Positions 45,853-58,915 of a stretch of 64,000 bases of DNA are shown piece after piece; the first letter of the stretch is position 1, and each line of letters starts with the position of its first letter. The notes below the pieces were generated by a model. That model searched no databases, had not been told where the DNA came from, and worked only from the letters and a program-made list of their open reading frames with translations. Position numbers and translations under genes: made by a program. Origin of the DNA: Corythucha ciliata (lineage: Eukaryota; Arthropoda; Insecta; Hemiptera; Tingidae); NCBI GenBank assembly GCA_038030265.1, contig CM075939.1, positions 31,105,253-31,169,252 on the forward strand. The letters are read 5' to 3'.

Positions 45853-47340
45853 AAAGGAGTTTTTTCGAATACCTGATAAATTTCACATCAGTATCAATCA
45901 GCTGCTAGTGCGCGCATCGACGAGTAAAGTTGTGGAAAACTACCCCGTTCTGTGTACTTTCGAACGGTGTCCTGATAGTTGAAGTTTGCAACCCTCCGTC
46001 TTTAGCAACCAAGTTTCAGTGCAAAAAAATGCAACTTGCTTTGATAAAACAAACCGAATAGGTCAGGTTAAATGGCCTTTCCTTAGGATATTGTGTTCCT
46101 CCGAGCATGCTCCTCTCAATGTTTGAAGTAAAAGTAAAAATTCAATTCACTACGCGAGGATCACCATGAGAGACGCCATGGATGAACTGCTACGTTAGGA
46201 CTTGAACGGGGACTTGGCCGTTCTATCTCATGAGAATCAGCTGAGCTCAGCAGATTGTGGGCGAGGAGGACCAATTAACTGTTCTGCGAGGTCTCCTGAC
46301 CTAACGTCCCTCGATTACTGTCTCCGAGGGTGGATGAAGACAACGGCATACGAACACAAGCTAAGCAAACGCGAGGAGCTGATCAACAAAGTTTTGACCT
46401 ATGCTGAATCGATCCGACAACGAGAAGCCGAAATCCGTCGAACCACCAGAGATTTACAGAAAAGAGCGTCCAAATGTCCACAAGGGGGAGGAATTTTTGA
46501 ACACTTATTTGAATGACGTTATGTTGTTATTTCAACTTAAGGTTGTTACTGTAAATTGATCTCATACAAGTTGGAGGGACTAACGATGTACAATGAACTC
46601 CGTGAATGAGAGATATGAGTGTACGTGAATGAGATATTAGGGTACCGGCTGAATCTGATAAGGTGAAACGTCGAAGTCTATAATTTTCACCCTAACGCTG
46701 TTCATCCACCACCTCAACTCACATCCCATACATGGAAAACCTCGTTCTCAATTGAATCTTTACTTCAGGCATTGAAAGGAGCATGCTCGTAGGAACGCAA
46801 TACCCCAAGGAAACGACATTTAAACTGACCTATTCGGCTTGTTTAACAAAGCAAGTTTACATTTTGTTGCATTTAAACTTGATTGCTAAAGTCGGAGGGT
46901 TGCAAACTTCAACTATCAGGACACCGTTCGTAAGTACACGGAAAGGGGTAGTTTTCCACAACTTTGCCCGTCGATGCGTGCACTAGCAGCTGATTGATAC
47001 TGTTGTGAAATTTATCAGGTATTTGAAAAAAACTACTTTCTTTACTTTTCACATGGCTGAAATAGCCACGCCCAAGCGACATTTTTTGATTTTCATGGTG
47101 GTTTCGGGAACATGATTTTGTTTTCTTTCCGAATCCACCGTCATTTTTTGTGTAACCACTAACGATGAGCCGTGAACACGACAATTACCGTAAAAACTGA
47201 TGAAACTGGGAAACAACAGGAAAATGCTCATATCTCGTAACCAAAGCATTTTCGGCTATGCGTCTATATGACGTTTTTTGTGCGTCCAGGTACGCACTAT
47301 CACCTGTGCAAGTTTGTCACATTCCTCCTGAATCACCCTG
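45853..47340 (+). mobile_element. Mariner-like element, copy B, lacking its left end
   Basis: Starts with the inner part of the left inverted repeat after the conserved tail and runs to the right end CCTG followed by TA at 47341-47342. The outer left repeat with its CAGGGTGATTCA end is missing, replaced by satellite, so this copy arose by duplication and not by a separate transposition. Confidence 0.8.
46202..46516 (+). pseudogene. Transposase C-terminal remnant (copy B)
   Basis: Identical in protein to the remnant at 42505-42819, including the SPDLTSLD block and the FEHLF end, and preceded by the same in-frame stop. It is a passenger of the tandem duplication. Confidence 0.8.
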
Positions 47341-48830
47341 TATATTATGGTTCACCGATTTTGGGGCGCGAATAGTCAATTAATCTATGCGAATGGTCAG
47401 CTCGGCCATTTTTTTCGGCTCAGCGGCAGGCCAAATTAGACATTTCAATGACGAGAATCGTTAGTTACGCCATCTGCAAGGGACAGCTAGGATCAGTTTA
47501 GCCATTTTTAGGGTCCGAATCGTTTGCATTTTAGCCATTTTCCAGGTACAAGTGGTTCGTCGGGCCATTTTAGATCATGATTTTCAATCAAGGTTCTTGT
47601 ATATCGCCAGAAAAGTCAGGTTGTTTATAGTAGCCATTTGAAGGCGCGAATTCATTCTGTAGCCTCTGTAGGGTGCGAATGAACAGTTTGGCAATTCTTG
47701 GAACATGAATAGCCAGATTTGCTATTTTAGAGCACGAATCGTCGGTTTAGACATTTTCAAGGCGGGAAGCTCAGTTTGGCCAATTTTGACAATTAATTAT
47801 GGTCCATTTTGTCAGTTTCGTGACAGAAATCATCTGTTTAGATCTTTTCAATGCCCGAATCGTCAGTTTAACCATTTTTAGGGCGCAGTTAGGGTCAGAT
47901 TTGCCGATTTTAGGGCGTCGATACTTCACGGCTATTTTCACGACTCAAACTGTCAGTACGGTCAGTTCTAGGGCTTGAAAAGTCACTTGAGTCGGTTTGA
48001 TTATAATTCAGGGCACAAATCCGTAATTTTACTCAGTTGCAGGGTACGGATTCAGTTCAGCCATTTTCAACATAAGGCGCGAATTGTCAGTTTAGCTATT
48101 TTTGGGGCCATTTGGCCGCCCTTTTGGGGTTTGCCATTTAATATGTGTAGGCCGCGAATAGTACATCAATCGAATGCGTGAATATGCTCAGCTCGGCCAG
48201 ATTATTGGCACGCGAATGGTTGATTCTACAATTTTCAGGGCAGGAATCATCTGTTTAACGGATTTTCAGGTGCCAATCGTCAGTTTATCCATTTTAGGGC
48301 ACATAGAGTCAGTTTGGCCATATTTAGAGTGGGATTTGCCAGTTCGAGTACTTTTAGCGTCGTACCATGCATGTAATTAGCTTAGCGAGTAGTCAGTTTT
48401 GCCATTTTGGGGAGACGAATATTCAAGTGCTGCCAAACCAATTTTCGGGGTAGATTATCCCCGCAAAATTCATTTGGCAGCACCAACAGAAAGAAGCGAA
48501 AATGTAGCTTAGCCTTTGGCCATTTTCAAGTCGCGAATAGTCAGTTTTGACATTTTGGAGAGGCGAATAGTCCGTACTTATCCGTTTTCAGGATGGCAAG
48601 TCCGTCAAGCTGAAGGCGCAAATATTGGCGATTTTTGGCACGGGAATGGTCGATTTAACCTTTTTATGGCTGGTATCATGAGCGTTTCAGCCATTTTCAG
48701 GGCGCACGAATCGTCTGGTTAGACATTTTTAGGGCGTGAGAAGCCAGTTTGGCTATCTTTAGAGCTAAATTGCATGTTTCGCTATTTTCAGGACGCAATA
48801 ATTCACAAGTCAGAATTTGTATGAATTGTG
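47341..48830 (+). repeat. Degenerate minisatellite M3, about 1.5 kb
   Basis: Continues beyond the duplicated 460 bases for another kilobase with the same pattern: GCCATTTTCAGGGCGC, CGAATCGTCAGTTTA, CGAATAGTCAGTTTTG. Period about 30-33 bases but irregular. Copy A therefore represents only its first third. Confidence 0.78.
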
Positions 48831-48984
48831 GTTCAAGCTTATTATTTTGGGTTCAACATTTTTGTGGTTCAGCTGCTTCTAGTAAACGTTTTTTGTGGTT
48901 AGAAATTTTTTTGGTCGGGACGTTTTATAGTCCAGTCAAATAAAAATTTTAAGTATAATGTACGTTAAGGAGTGTTTGAGAAAA

Positions 48985-49115
48985 GAAATATAAATTTTGA
49001 AACTCTCGGCACAACTTTTGGCAGCCCGAAAACCACGATTTTTCAGCAATTTTTTCACTTTTTTCCAAATTTCCTGGAACCATCGGCTTAAGAGAAAACC
49101 CTCCACATTTCATCA
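48985..49115. repeat. Diverged relative of the 1.2-kb element's terminal repeat
   Basis: AAATTTTGAAA, GGCACAACTTTT and GCAGCCCGAAAACC follow in the same order as at 14630-14667, with a T-rich stretch after. Likely an old partial copy of that family. No second arm was found. Confidence 0.4.
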
Positions 49116-49509
49116 TTAAATTTCTTATACCTTTTGTATTCAAATTAATTTTCTACGACCAATATGGAGCGCGCTACAGCCACTCGGACCATTTTTCGTG
49201 AGATGGTTGAAAGTCGTAAAATCGCCTGTTTCCGACCAAAAATACGTTCGGGGAGCTTCATTTCTTGCCGCCAACATTCATCCCTTTGTCTGTCCAAACT
49301 TTTCGAGGCCCCTCCCACTACGCAGTTGAAAATTTCAAAATCGCTTTTTTTCGGGCAAACTGAAACTGAAAGTTACGTACGCAAGTACTTGTAAGTTCTC
49401 ACTCAATCAATCCCTCTCCCTGCCTGCCACTGAAGACTCCAGCCAAGAGCTCTTCTTTCAACTCTTGGACACTTGTTTCCTGAACACTTTCAAGCAAGCG
49501 TCGTTGTAA

Positions 49510-49740
49510 ACCCTCAACTGGCAGCCGTAGTAGTGACTACGGCGAGCAGCCGAGTTGGCAACGTTTCAGCTTGTGTGTTTGTTACCTGCCCATCCATTTG
49601 TTAATTTGGCCACTTATAGAGAGAGGCAAGGACATCATCAACATGGTCCACTTGTGAAGAAAATTAGGGAATAATGTTATCAACCAGGGAGTAATGTTAT
49701 CTCGCGGGAATAATGTTATCTTACTCCCGCGAGAGTAACG
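49510..49740. repeat. Two imperfect hairpins and a TAATGTTATC repeat
   Basis: CAACTGGCAGCCGTAG near 49515 pairs imperfectly with a segment ending at 49557. Further on, TAATGTTATC occurs three times (about 49672-49720), and CTCGCGGGA (49701) pairs with TCCCGCGAG (49725). Function unknown. Confidence 0.5.
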
Positions 49741-49749
49741 GTGATGTTT

Positions 49750-52700
49750 ATCGTGAGGTTTTGGTGACCAAAAGAAGCACTTTATCGCCCGGTTGTACAT
49801 AAACCACACCTTTACTCCCTCGTTATACAATATACTATTTCTTCTTATGTGTTTTATAATCAGTTTAATTATAATTAATAGAAGTTTTTTTACGTTTTTT
49901 AATGTGTATTATACAATCCCCCCCACCCCTCCGCTGCGAAGAATTGAACCTATTTAGGCATGCATGACTTGACATGTGAAGGGTACCGCGTGGTTAAACA
50001 AACAGTTAACCACTTATAAGAAGTGAACAAAACGCATCTGAAATACTTCTGTTGCCTCTTCATAGCAATATAGGGGATCTATTTTCTTTGATATTTCAAG
50101 GAAGGGGTGTTAAATAAGCGTAAGGGAGTGTGGGTCGTGACCAGGATAACTGACAATGAGTGGAAAGGGAAATCGACAACTTCCAGTCCCCTCCATGTTA
50201 AATTGTTTTAATTGAAGCGAAAAAATACCCTAATGACGTATTTTCTTTACTCAAATCATGGACATGCGAGTTTTGAGAGGGAAAGGAAAGATGAAGCTGC
50301 CACAAGTGGTTCATTACGGGGAAACCGACGCTGTGCTCTTCTTTTTTTCATTTTTGAAGCATTACTCCTTCTACACCCCCTTTCATCCCCCTCAACGTAA
50401 TACCACAATTCAAACACCACTACACTTGCAGGAAATGATGAACGTTCTGAAAAGATTAAGAGCTCGCTCGTTTAAGGAAGGGCTGCCTTTCCTAATTGCT
50501 GTTTCGGGGTTAATCTAGCGGCTAAACATGGGTGGTAAAGCCTCTTAAACACCAGAAAGAGGAACCCCTTTTCGGTCTTATTGAATTTAATAATTTGATC
50601 GTATTAGCTGTAGTAACAAATTTGTAATGGCCAGATGTAAGAAAATGTAATCAGGCACTGACAGAAAAGACAGTAATACGTGGTTCTCTCTATTTGAGAA
50701 ATCGCACGTTACATTTTTCGCTCAGCTTGCGCCAATCAAAAGCACCCCCTCTTTTCCCAGGTGCGAACAGAAGCGTATCCGGTTTCTCATATTATGCCCT
50801 TCTTTTTTCTCTCCCTCGTTTTCTTTCCAAACTCCCCTCCCACAAGATTATTCTCATCGATTGTATAATTATTCAAAATCCAGAGAGGTGCGAAGAGATT
50901 CTTTTGGGATATTGTTCACTTTATTATTATTTACTCCAAAAAACACACTTCCTGACATTTTTTTCTACTTTTATTGTGGTATCTCTTCCCACCGACAAGA
51001 ATTATGGGAAAGAATACTGATATCGGGAACAACTTCAAACATAAGTTTTACAACCCTCTCCGATGCGGAGGGGCGGCTTTGCTTTGTGATTTTTGTCTAG
51101 CGAGATACAGAGATTCCCAAAGTTTCCCGTTTAGGGGATGTCTAAACAAAGTCGAAGTCATACCCGTTTTTATTTTGTTTCGACCATGTTACAGATCTTA
51201 TTAGACTTTTTGACAAATAAATCGTTAATGCTGTCGTTGAATAAGTAAGTGGGCGAACATGATTGAAATTGACTGTTCCTTGTTTTTATTTAAAATGAAA
51301 ATTAATTTTAAAGTTTGTCAAAGGATGTACCTGGATAGGCGGCGGAGGGGAAACAAAAAAGGGGCGTAAAGGAACCCTTTGTGTAAATATGATTAGGGAT
51401 GTTTGGTTAAGTGTCTAATCAATGAACTTTTGCCTCCTGCCCCTTGCCTATTGGTTTGTAGGATGAAAACACAGTTAAGGGAAACTATAAGTATGCAAGG
51501 GGCTTTTGTTAGTTCTGTGTGGGGGTCTGCGGTGATCTATACAAGATCGCGCCTGACGGCTCTTGGAAAGCCGTATGCTTGAAGGGAGGCCTCCCTATTT
51601 AAAGTGCAATGTTTTTCACATTTTTCTGTTTTATAGGGATTACTGCATCGGAATTCACCCTCTTATCTTGCCGGATAGGTCTCGATGGATTCTACCCCTA
51701 ATTAATTCACCCCTCCTTCCCCCTTTTTTTTCTTGTGATCCTTAAGTGAAACTTGAGTATCAATTTTTCATAAGTTCCTCGGTGGTACAATCAAAAATTT
51801 AGCTTCTCCCAACGTTCTTCAAGTTTAAAACTTTAGAAAAAGTTTTTCCTTAGCTCTTACAAATTGATGTAACGAGTGAGAAACCAAGGGGAAAAAATCC
51901 ATCGGACAATTGCACTGTCAAGTGTTTCACGAAAGTTTGAGTGAATACTCTTCAAGATGGAAAAGCTCGCCTCGCCTCTATCCCCTTCCACCGTTAATGC
52001 ACTGGAAAGATAATGAGTGAGATGTCGCTTTTCGCCTTAATGCAACTTCATCCGTAGAGCGCGAGTGAGACCTCTTGAGGACAACAATGCTTTCTGAAAC
52101 AGGAAGGCGGTCGTTCTGCTAATGTCGATGGTGTAGAGGGGAGGGGGACACATTACTTTTTCCTCTGTATTTTTTCTAATATGAGAGTATGCTCGGACTT
52201 TCCCGAATGATAAATATAAATTATTGTTTAATTTTCATAGCCTCTAATAACTCTAAAAATAAACCAATTAACTCATCAATTAGACGAGTAATTTGACTTT
52301 AGCTTCAAACTTTCCTCTAACAATAAGACAAAAAATTACTCTACTGCAGAAGCATGTAACTCCTATATCACCGGATTATAAGATCATGATCTACTCAGGT
52401 AAGGACGAAAGGAAGACTGGAAATCTTTACGGCATCTTATATATCTTATACGTATACTTATACTTACTTACTAATCAATAATAAAGAATTACTAACGTTC
52501 AAGGAGGAGGTGGTTTGAAGCTTATTATACAAAGTGTCATTTTGGAAGACGTACTCTTCCTTCAATTTAAATTTTCATGACTTGTGTTGTTCACGTAAGC
52601 TACCAATTTTTTGGATAAGACGTCGGGTGTTAATTTATATCAACGGAATTTGGGTCTAAACACAATTTCGTTAGCCCAAGTCATATTACTTTTTATGCCC

Positions 52701-52902
52701 CTCGACCTGTCAAGCAACGCAATATTTAATAATGCAAATCTATTGATTTTGAATTTATTATTTATGTGTACATACAAATATCTCGAGTTTGTTGGCATTA
52801 TCTGTGTTTAGTTCATTTATGTCGTTGAAGGAATGAAAAGACGAATCGTGTCGGTGTATTGGGCTCCCTTTTTCCCTCTCCCTTGAATTTTCCCCTATCC
52901 TA

Positions 52903-52939
<37 letters not shown>

Positions 52940-55900
52940 TCAGACACGAAGGAACGAAGGAAGAGGAAAACAAACAAAAGCATCGGCGGTCTTCCGGAAC
53001 GGTCAAGACGAGTCAGAGAAGCCCCTAGCAGCAAACTGTCCGGTTAGGGCAGTTTTAGGTAGTGTTAATGAGAGATTATTGTCCTTCAAGCCGGTGACTG
53101 ACAACAAACTCCCTTCTCTCCACACATCTCTTTGGTTAACTGGTAAAACTCCCCCTCCAAAAAGAGCTGCTTCTTTTTTTTTTATCCGCGGAGGAGATCT
53201 AAGCAACCCTTGCCGTCAGAGCTGTTGTGAAAAGGGGAAACATGTTAGGCGGGGGGGATTAACCATTCCGGTTGGATGAGACTATACAGAAAAAAACGTA
53301 CTTCTTTCCTGAGTCGTAAGAATCTTGCAAGATATTGTTTTCGGCCCTCCTCAGACCTCTTCTTCTAACATATTTTCCAAGTGAAGGATCCGATGGGCCT
53401 CTAGCAGCGGCCAAGGGTAAAAATATCCGCTAGATTACTTTGCAACCCTCGTAATCAAAATCCACCCCCGCTAAACCAAACGCAGTCTTTCTGGAAACAG
53501 TTCGAGGATGAAGAGAAGAATGTTTCTCATCCATCATCAAGCCAGGATCTTGTTCTGACACGATACTTCCCTCATCCCTGTAATCTTCCTGTTGTTTACG
53601 ACTCCTAGCCGAGCATCCCCCTTGAGACGTTTTTCTCCAAGCGTCCTGCTCAAAAGGGTGTTGTGGGAATGACTTGAAACTTTATGATTGACGGATAAGT
53701 TTGCATGTTTAACTAAGACATTGTCTTATCCTTTCTGACACGAGGGGCTTGAGAAGTAACACCAACCCTCTTTGGCTCTTTAGTAAACCATGTTAGAAAA
53801 AAAAAGCAACAAAAAAGTAAAGGCACCTTACATTTCTCCCACTGTCCTATATCTTTTCTTCTCTCATTCTTTTGATAGCTTATTTGAATCAACTGTAAAC
53901 ATCCCTCGCCTTTCTCCCATTATATTACAGTTACAATGACACCCGCGTGACACCACCCCTTTATGCAGAGGAACGTACTGTGAGAACCCCCTCTTCTTCA
54001 CTTCACCGTTTTTTACATATACTCTTCTTTGTTCCACAATACCCATTGTAATGTGAGGAACTTTAGGAAATGTAGGGGCTTTGACCAAACGAACGAACTT
54101 TTAATTTAGGAAATACGTTTTTTTTTTAAAGAAATTTCTCAAGAAGTACAAATTTTTGAATAAAAAAAAAGATTCTCACGTTTTAACTTTCAACGTTTTC
54201 AACGAAATACGGTAATCTTGCAAAAAATTCTGTCAGATTGTTAAACTGACTGTGAATAAGTCAATTTTTCTCTTATAGGAAGTCAACTTTTTTGAGCAAG
54301 CTCACTAAATATTTGCCCCTCCTATGGATTTGAATTGGTAAAAAGGGACACCATGAGAGGGCCAGACGCGAGATGAATAAGAAGGGCAAGGGAGGACAAA
54401 ATAGCTTCACTAGCCACATACAACACAATTCCTTCAAGGGATTTGTCGGGTATATCGTTTGATTTGACAGGTCTATTCTCGTAGGGAAGTGCCCTTTTCG
54501 AATCTCTCTATGACCTTTAAAGGGTCGCGTACTTTTTTGACAGGGAATATTAAGTCATATAGTGGCCAGTCCCAGAAATAATTTTCAATGTTTGTTTGTT
54601 ATTTTTTCGATTCAGAATCGTGATATAACATTTCTCTCGTGGATAAGCCGCTAGATCTCAAACACTGAGCGACTGTACAGGACAAGGGACCCTGGTGAGA
54701 TTGAGTTCTCCAAACTTATGAGCTGTGGTGAGGGGGGGTCGAGTTGACGACGGGCTTTGGTAAAGTTTTGCGGGGGACCTGGCGGTGACCTGTGCGAGGG
54801 AGAACTGGGAAACTTTTCCCTCAAAACCCGCACACCCTTGTCATCGCGCGCGAGAGTCCTCGGCGACACTTTCGCTTCCCTTCCTTTTCGGTGCAATTAA
54901 GCCTCTTTTGGGTCAAAATGCCAGATTTCTCGTATCCTTCCCCCTTCAATCCCGCCATCTAAATCACCGCACCCTTTTCACATTATAGCTGGTTCCAAAC
55001 TTTGTTAATTGGCCATCTCTCACTTTTCTCTCCACTTTGAGGTGGGATTTGACCCCGTCTCGTATAGTCTCACCCTATACCCAACATCAATTTCAATCCT
55101 TTGCCTTCCGTTCCCTTTACTCACCTTTCAGTGTTCACCCGCAATCGAGTTGGGTTAAATCGGGATTCTGCCAAATTCTCCAATATCACACGCACACTAA
55201 TTTTCCCCGCTCATTCGGTTGTAGAGCGGTGAGGAAGGAATACAATTCCAACAGCTTTTTAAAAACTTCGTTGCTGATCTTTTGGACATTTCTCGAGACC
55301 CGAGCTGAGCTCGCTGGCTTATTGAGTTTGAGATTCTTCTTCTCAACTCGTTCTAGACAAAAAGAAATTGTCTAAGTTTATGCCCTAATAGTCATTTATC
55401 GACGATGAATGATATTCGCACAGTCAAAAAGTCCGGTTCTAGGAAAATACTTACAGCTGCGAAGAGGGCAATGGAGAACTTGCCTATTTTTTTTTTTTAT
55501 TCGCTCATGGCGTTCTTAGATAGAAGTTATTGAGGAAAGAGTAGGAAAAAGTTTTAAAAAATCGCGCGGGAAATAATTGAAATTAATTTTTAAAGTAATG
55601 AGTTTCGCGATGGAGGGGGTTTTGACAGAATTGACCTTGTGACGTCAATACCGCTAGCGTGTTTTGACAAGTTGACAGGCTTATCACAAGCAACCGAACC
55701 TGAACGCTGGTTTCAGATCAGTGCTCTTCAACTTAGTACATGTTTGGATGCAACAAGGAAAACAACATTTTAGTGCATTTAATTTTTCTGACGAAATAGG
55801 ACAATAAATAGGACTCGACCACACTGTCTTCTGAATATTTGGTGTGTACCAAAACCTCTCTCAGTTCATTTTCCCACTATGCTTCTGGTACAATATAGCC

Positions 55901-56745
55901 GCACCAACGCCAGTTCCCGTAACGTCTTCGCGGTTCTCATCGGGCTTCGGCTCGTTTAGCCCTCCCTGACTTGGTTCGCCGGGTCGTGTACTCGTGTCGA
56001 GATCCGGCGGCTTTTCGGAATTCCGTTAATACCACACTAAAACGTTTCTTTTCAAAACAAATAGGTTCATTTTCCATTCATCACCAAAAGAGGCCAGTGA
56101 AATCCCGAAAAGTGGCTATCGGCCTCTGTAAGTGTCACGGTTCTCAAGGAACTCAGAATTCAGGGTTGAAGGGCCCATGCCCGTAAACTTGCTTTTTCGA
56201 AGGTGTCATCAACAATACGAAATTTTCTTCTGCGAATTGTCTTTTCAAGTAAGTGAACACCACCGAATTGGGATCAACGATTGCCAAAAATCCTCAACAT
56301 GGAGGGGGGGGGGGAGATTTCCTATCGGAAGTCATGTGCCCTGTCACTTGTACCCACAGAAAACGTTTACTTTATGTACTTTGTGTGCTTACTTGACATT
56401 TTGGTCCTCTGGGACTCCCTGGGCTTGGTACTATCTATAACAAGTAACAATTTAATCCCTCAAACTGAACCTTCCACCACAAAGGCGACCTGTCTTTCTT
56501 TGGACTTTGTTATGGCCAAAAACCCCGTAGGTCATGTGTCCCTCGGACAATGCATAATTGATAAATGGAGCTATTACGCGGTACCGCTCAAAACACACCT
56601 GTGAAAGGGCATCAGCACCCCTTTCGCGTTTCGCGTTGTTATTGGTTTCAACAGACTTTCTTGACTGTAGAGCGGTCTAGCAAGCCTCAGCATGAGTCGA
56701 GGCCAGACCACTCTATACAATCTTATACGTATAGAGTGTAGTCAA
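49750..56745. other. Long stretch with no recognisable gene
   Basis: About 7 kb of AT-rich sequence with scattered short frames on both strands, none with a recognisable domain. A run of 33 A occurs at 52904-52936 and 11 G at 56304-56314. I see no arrays, inverted-repeat elements or convincing splice-bounded exons. Confidence 0.5.
52904..52936. repeat. poly-A run (33 A)
   Basis: Uninterrupted run of 33 A; no retroelement body recognised upstream. Confidence 0.95.
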
Positions 56746-56748
56746 TAA

Positions 56749-56972
56749 GCTATGTCTTCACTTGTGCGCTTTCGTCTTCCTCTTTTAATTCAACACGCCT
56801 TTTCAACTTTCACTTCAACTTTCAACAACGCATGCGTCTAAGCTATGCACGCTATTTCTGATATCCTTCCAGCTTTTTGAGGCATGCAATAGCGCATTCC
56901 TCACGTTCAACACACCGTGCGCTATGACGCATGCCTCTGACGCACGCGAAAAGGCACAAGTGGAGACATAGC
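56749..56972. mobile_element. MITE, 224 bp, TAA target duplication
   Basis: Terminal inverted repeats GCTATGTCTTCACTTGTGC and GCTATGTCTCCACTTGTGC (right arm on minus) differ at one position. TAA flanks both sides (56746-56748 and 56973-56975). Subterminal words such as GACGCATGC and GCATGCGTC occur inside in both orientations. Non-coding; PIF/Harbinger-like by target site. Confidence 0.85.
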
Positions 56973-56975
56973 TAA

Positions 56976-58915
56976 TTAGTTATAGATTGGCCTCGGTATA
57001 GAGGCGTTGCGTTGTGTTTCGTGGTATGGTGGTGGTGTTTCATGTCGCTGGCTGGCTGGATTTTCTAGTTTGTCATAGACAATGATTTTGGAAGCCACAG
57101 TTCCCTGGTTTCATAAAGTTTTCGGTTAAAGACCGCAATATAATTCACGAGATATCAGAGCTCTGTGGAATGAAATTAGTAGAACGCCAGGCAGAGTACA
57201 CAGTTTAAGCGAATAAAACAGGGGGTTTAGGGGTTGTTGACAGTTTTTTGGGTTCACTCGTGCGATTCTTCGCTGCTGATTGCGGTTTCCAAACCCAAAA
57301 ACAATGATTGAATGGGTTTGCCGCGATGATTCATTGATTGGGCTCACGGAAATCCAGCTGGAATGAATACCCCTAAACCACCTTTCTTGATACATCCTCT
57401 ATGATTTAACCTAAAGACTCCGGAAAGGCTTTTTGATGGAAGGGGGTAGTGATTCCGAAGGGAACGTAAATTATTATGCATTTCAAAAGGAAATCTCCCT
57501 CTTCTTTTCAACTAAGGAAGAAGAGAGAAGAAGGGAAAGATGAAGAAGAAGACGCTTTCTTGTACTATTAAAAGACTTCGAAACTCGTGAACCGCCTCCT
57601 CCATGCTTACATCTTTTGTTCAGACCCCCAAGAGTGACGAGGGGGGGGGGGAATTCGGACGACTTTTTCCGGGCACCACCCACTCGTCCGTTAACCGGTA
57701 CTACAAGAAGAAGTCGCGCGAGCCTCGTGCACGCTCCATCTGGAGGTAGAGAGATACGTATAGATGAGGGAGGCCTGTTTGAAAGAACCCTGCAATTTAA
57801 GACGTCTCGGAGTACGGAGCGGGCCAGCTGTCTCTTTACACCACGAATATACACCGAATTGTGGGGAGTGGAGGGGAGTTAAATTGAAATAACGGCTACG
57901 TAAACATTATGTCGAAGCAACAAGTACTTTTTTGTGTGAGAAAACCCGGAGACAAATAAATCAGAGCTGAAAAGCTTTACACGTTTATAAAATAATATAA
58001 TAAAATAAGAGAGTGGATCGTTGTTATATTGGCCTGTCCTTATAATATAGTGGCTTCCAGCTGCGCCCTCTTCATACTCTCCGTATATTAGATAAACACA
58101 AAACAAGGCACTTATAGGAAGTTGAAGGGAAACAAAAGCTTGAGCGACTGTAGGGTACATTCTGTGTTTTAAATTTTATTCGTTAAGGACAATTAGGTAT
58201 GTTAACTCTTTTAGCAGCGTTTGAGTCGTTACGAAGACAATGTCCGCGATTGCTTGGATACAATCTGCGCGTTCACCGCCGAATAAAAGGTCTATAGAGG
58301 GAGAGAAAGTACTTTTTCCTCATTCCTTCTGCCCTGTCCACTAAAACCTGCTCGTTCTATATCGCCCTCGCACCGGTCTCGTTGCTACAGCATTCAATTT
58401 ATCTTCACACTATCTTGAACCAGCGTCCTATTCACGCCTTATTCTATATCAAACGTCCTTTTCCCTTGCTCCCATTTAAAATCCTCAAGGATTTTAATGG
58501 ATATAGAAACTCGAATTCTTGCACCCTTCTTCGGTATAACAAAAGCCGATAAGATTCAAGTCAGTTCGAATCTTCAAATCCAATCGAGATGGCCACCATT
58601 CTTTCCCCTGCACACTATTTGAAATGGTCAAATCCCCCTGAGACGGACTGCCGTTTTTTCTTCTTCTTTGTAGATGGAAATCTCGCGAAGCTTCCTATTT
58701 TTTTTTTTTTTTTCTTTCTTTCTCTCAAATGTCTCAATCCTGGCAGTAATTGCATATCGAAAACGGTTGCACCGCCTGTCCTTTTATTCTCCCCTATTTC
58801 TCTTTTTGTTCTGTTCACTTGAGCGATTTTGGAAAAAGGAAAGTTTAAAAAAAGATAAGGGGAAAATAAAAGGTGAATGACGAATGTTTATACTTGAGTG
58901 AGGACAGCGGGAAAT
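56976..58915. other. Stretch with no recognisable gene
   Basis: A run of 11 G at 57641-57651 and of 16 T at 58698-58713 are the only landmarks. Frames on both strands near 57483-57882 are low-complexity or unrecognised. Confidence 0.5.

Larger units (their letters stand above)
45400..47802 (+). repeat. Second copy (B) of a tandem duplication, offset about 3.70 kb
   Basis: Matches about 41700-44105 at an offset of 3697-3699 with only scattered single-base differences, for example at 42304 versus 46001 (A to T) and 43670 versus 47367 (T to C). It includes the last satellite unit, TA microsatellite, conserved tail, left inner arm, transposase remnant, right arm and the first 460 bases of M3. 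The upstream limit is lost in the satellite array. Confidence 0.92.

Noticed and set aside
45548..45886. 112-codon frame on minus, with a shorter twin near 41849-42189
   Set aside because: It is antisense to the 290-base satellite, TA microsatellite and element tail, and the frame changes between copies through microsatellite length.
40729..47340. Two independent mariner-like insertions
   Set aside because: Copy B lacks the left end and shares non-transposon flanks (satellite and M3) with copy A, so duplication and not a second insertion explains it.
43643..48830. CRISPR-like array suggested by spaced repeats near 30 bases
   Set aside because: Units are contiguous and heavily diverged, with no constant repeat and unique spacer alternation, and the setting is an animal genome.
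49164..49394. 76-codon frame considered as a gene
   Set aside because: No motif was recognised, and it follows directly on repeat-derived sequence.
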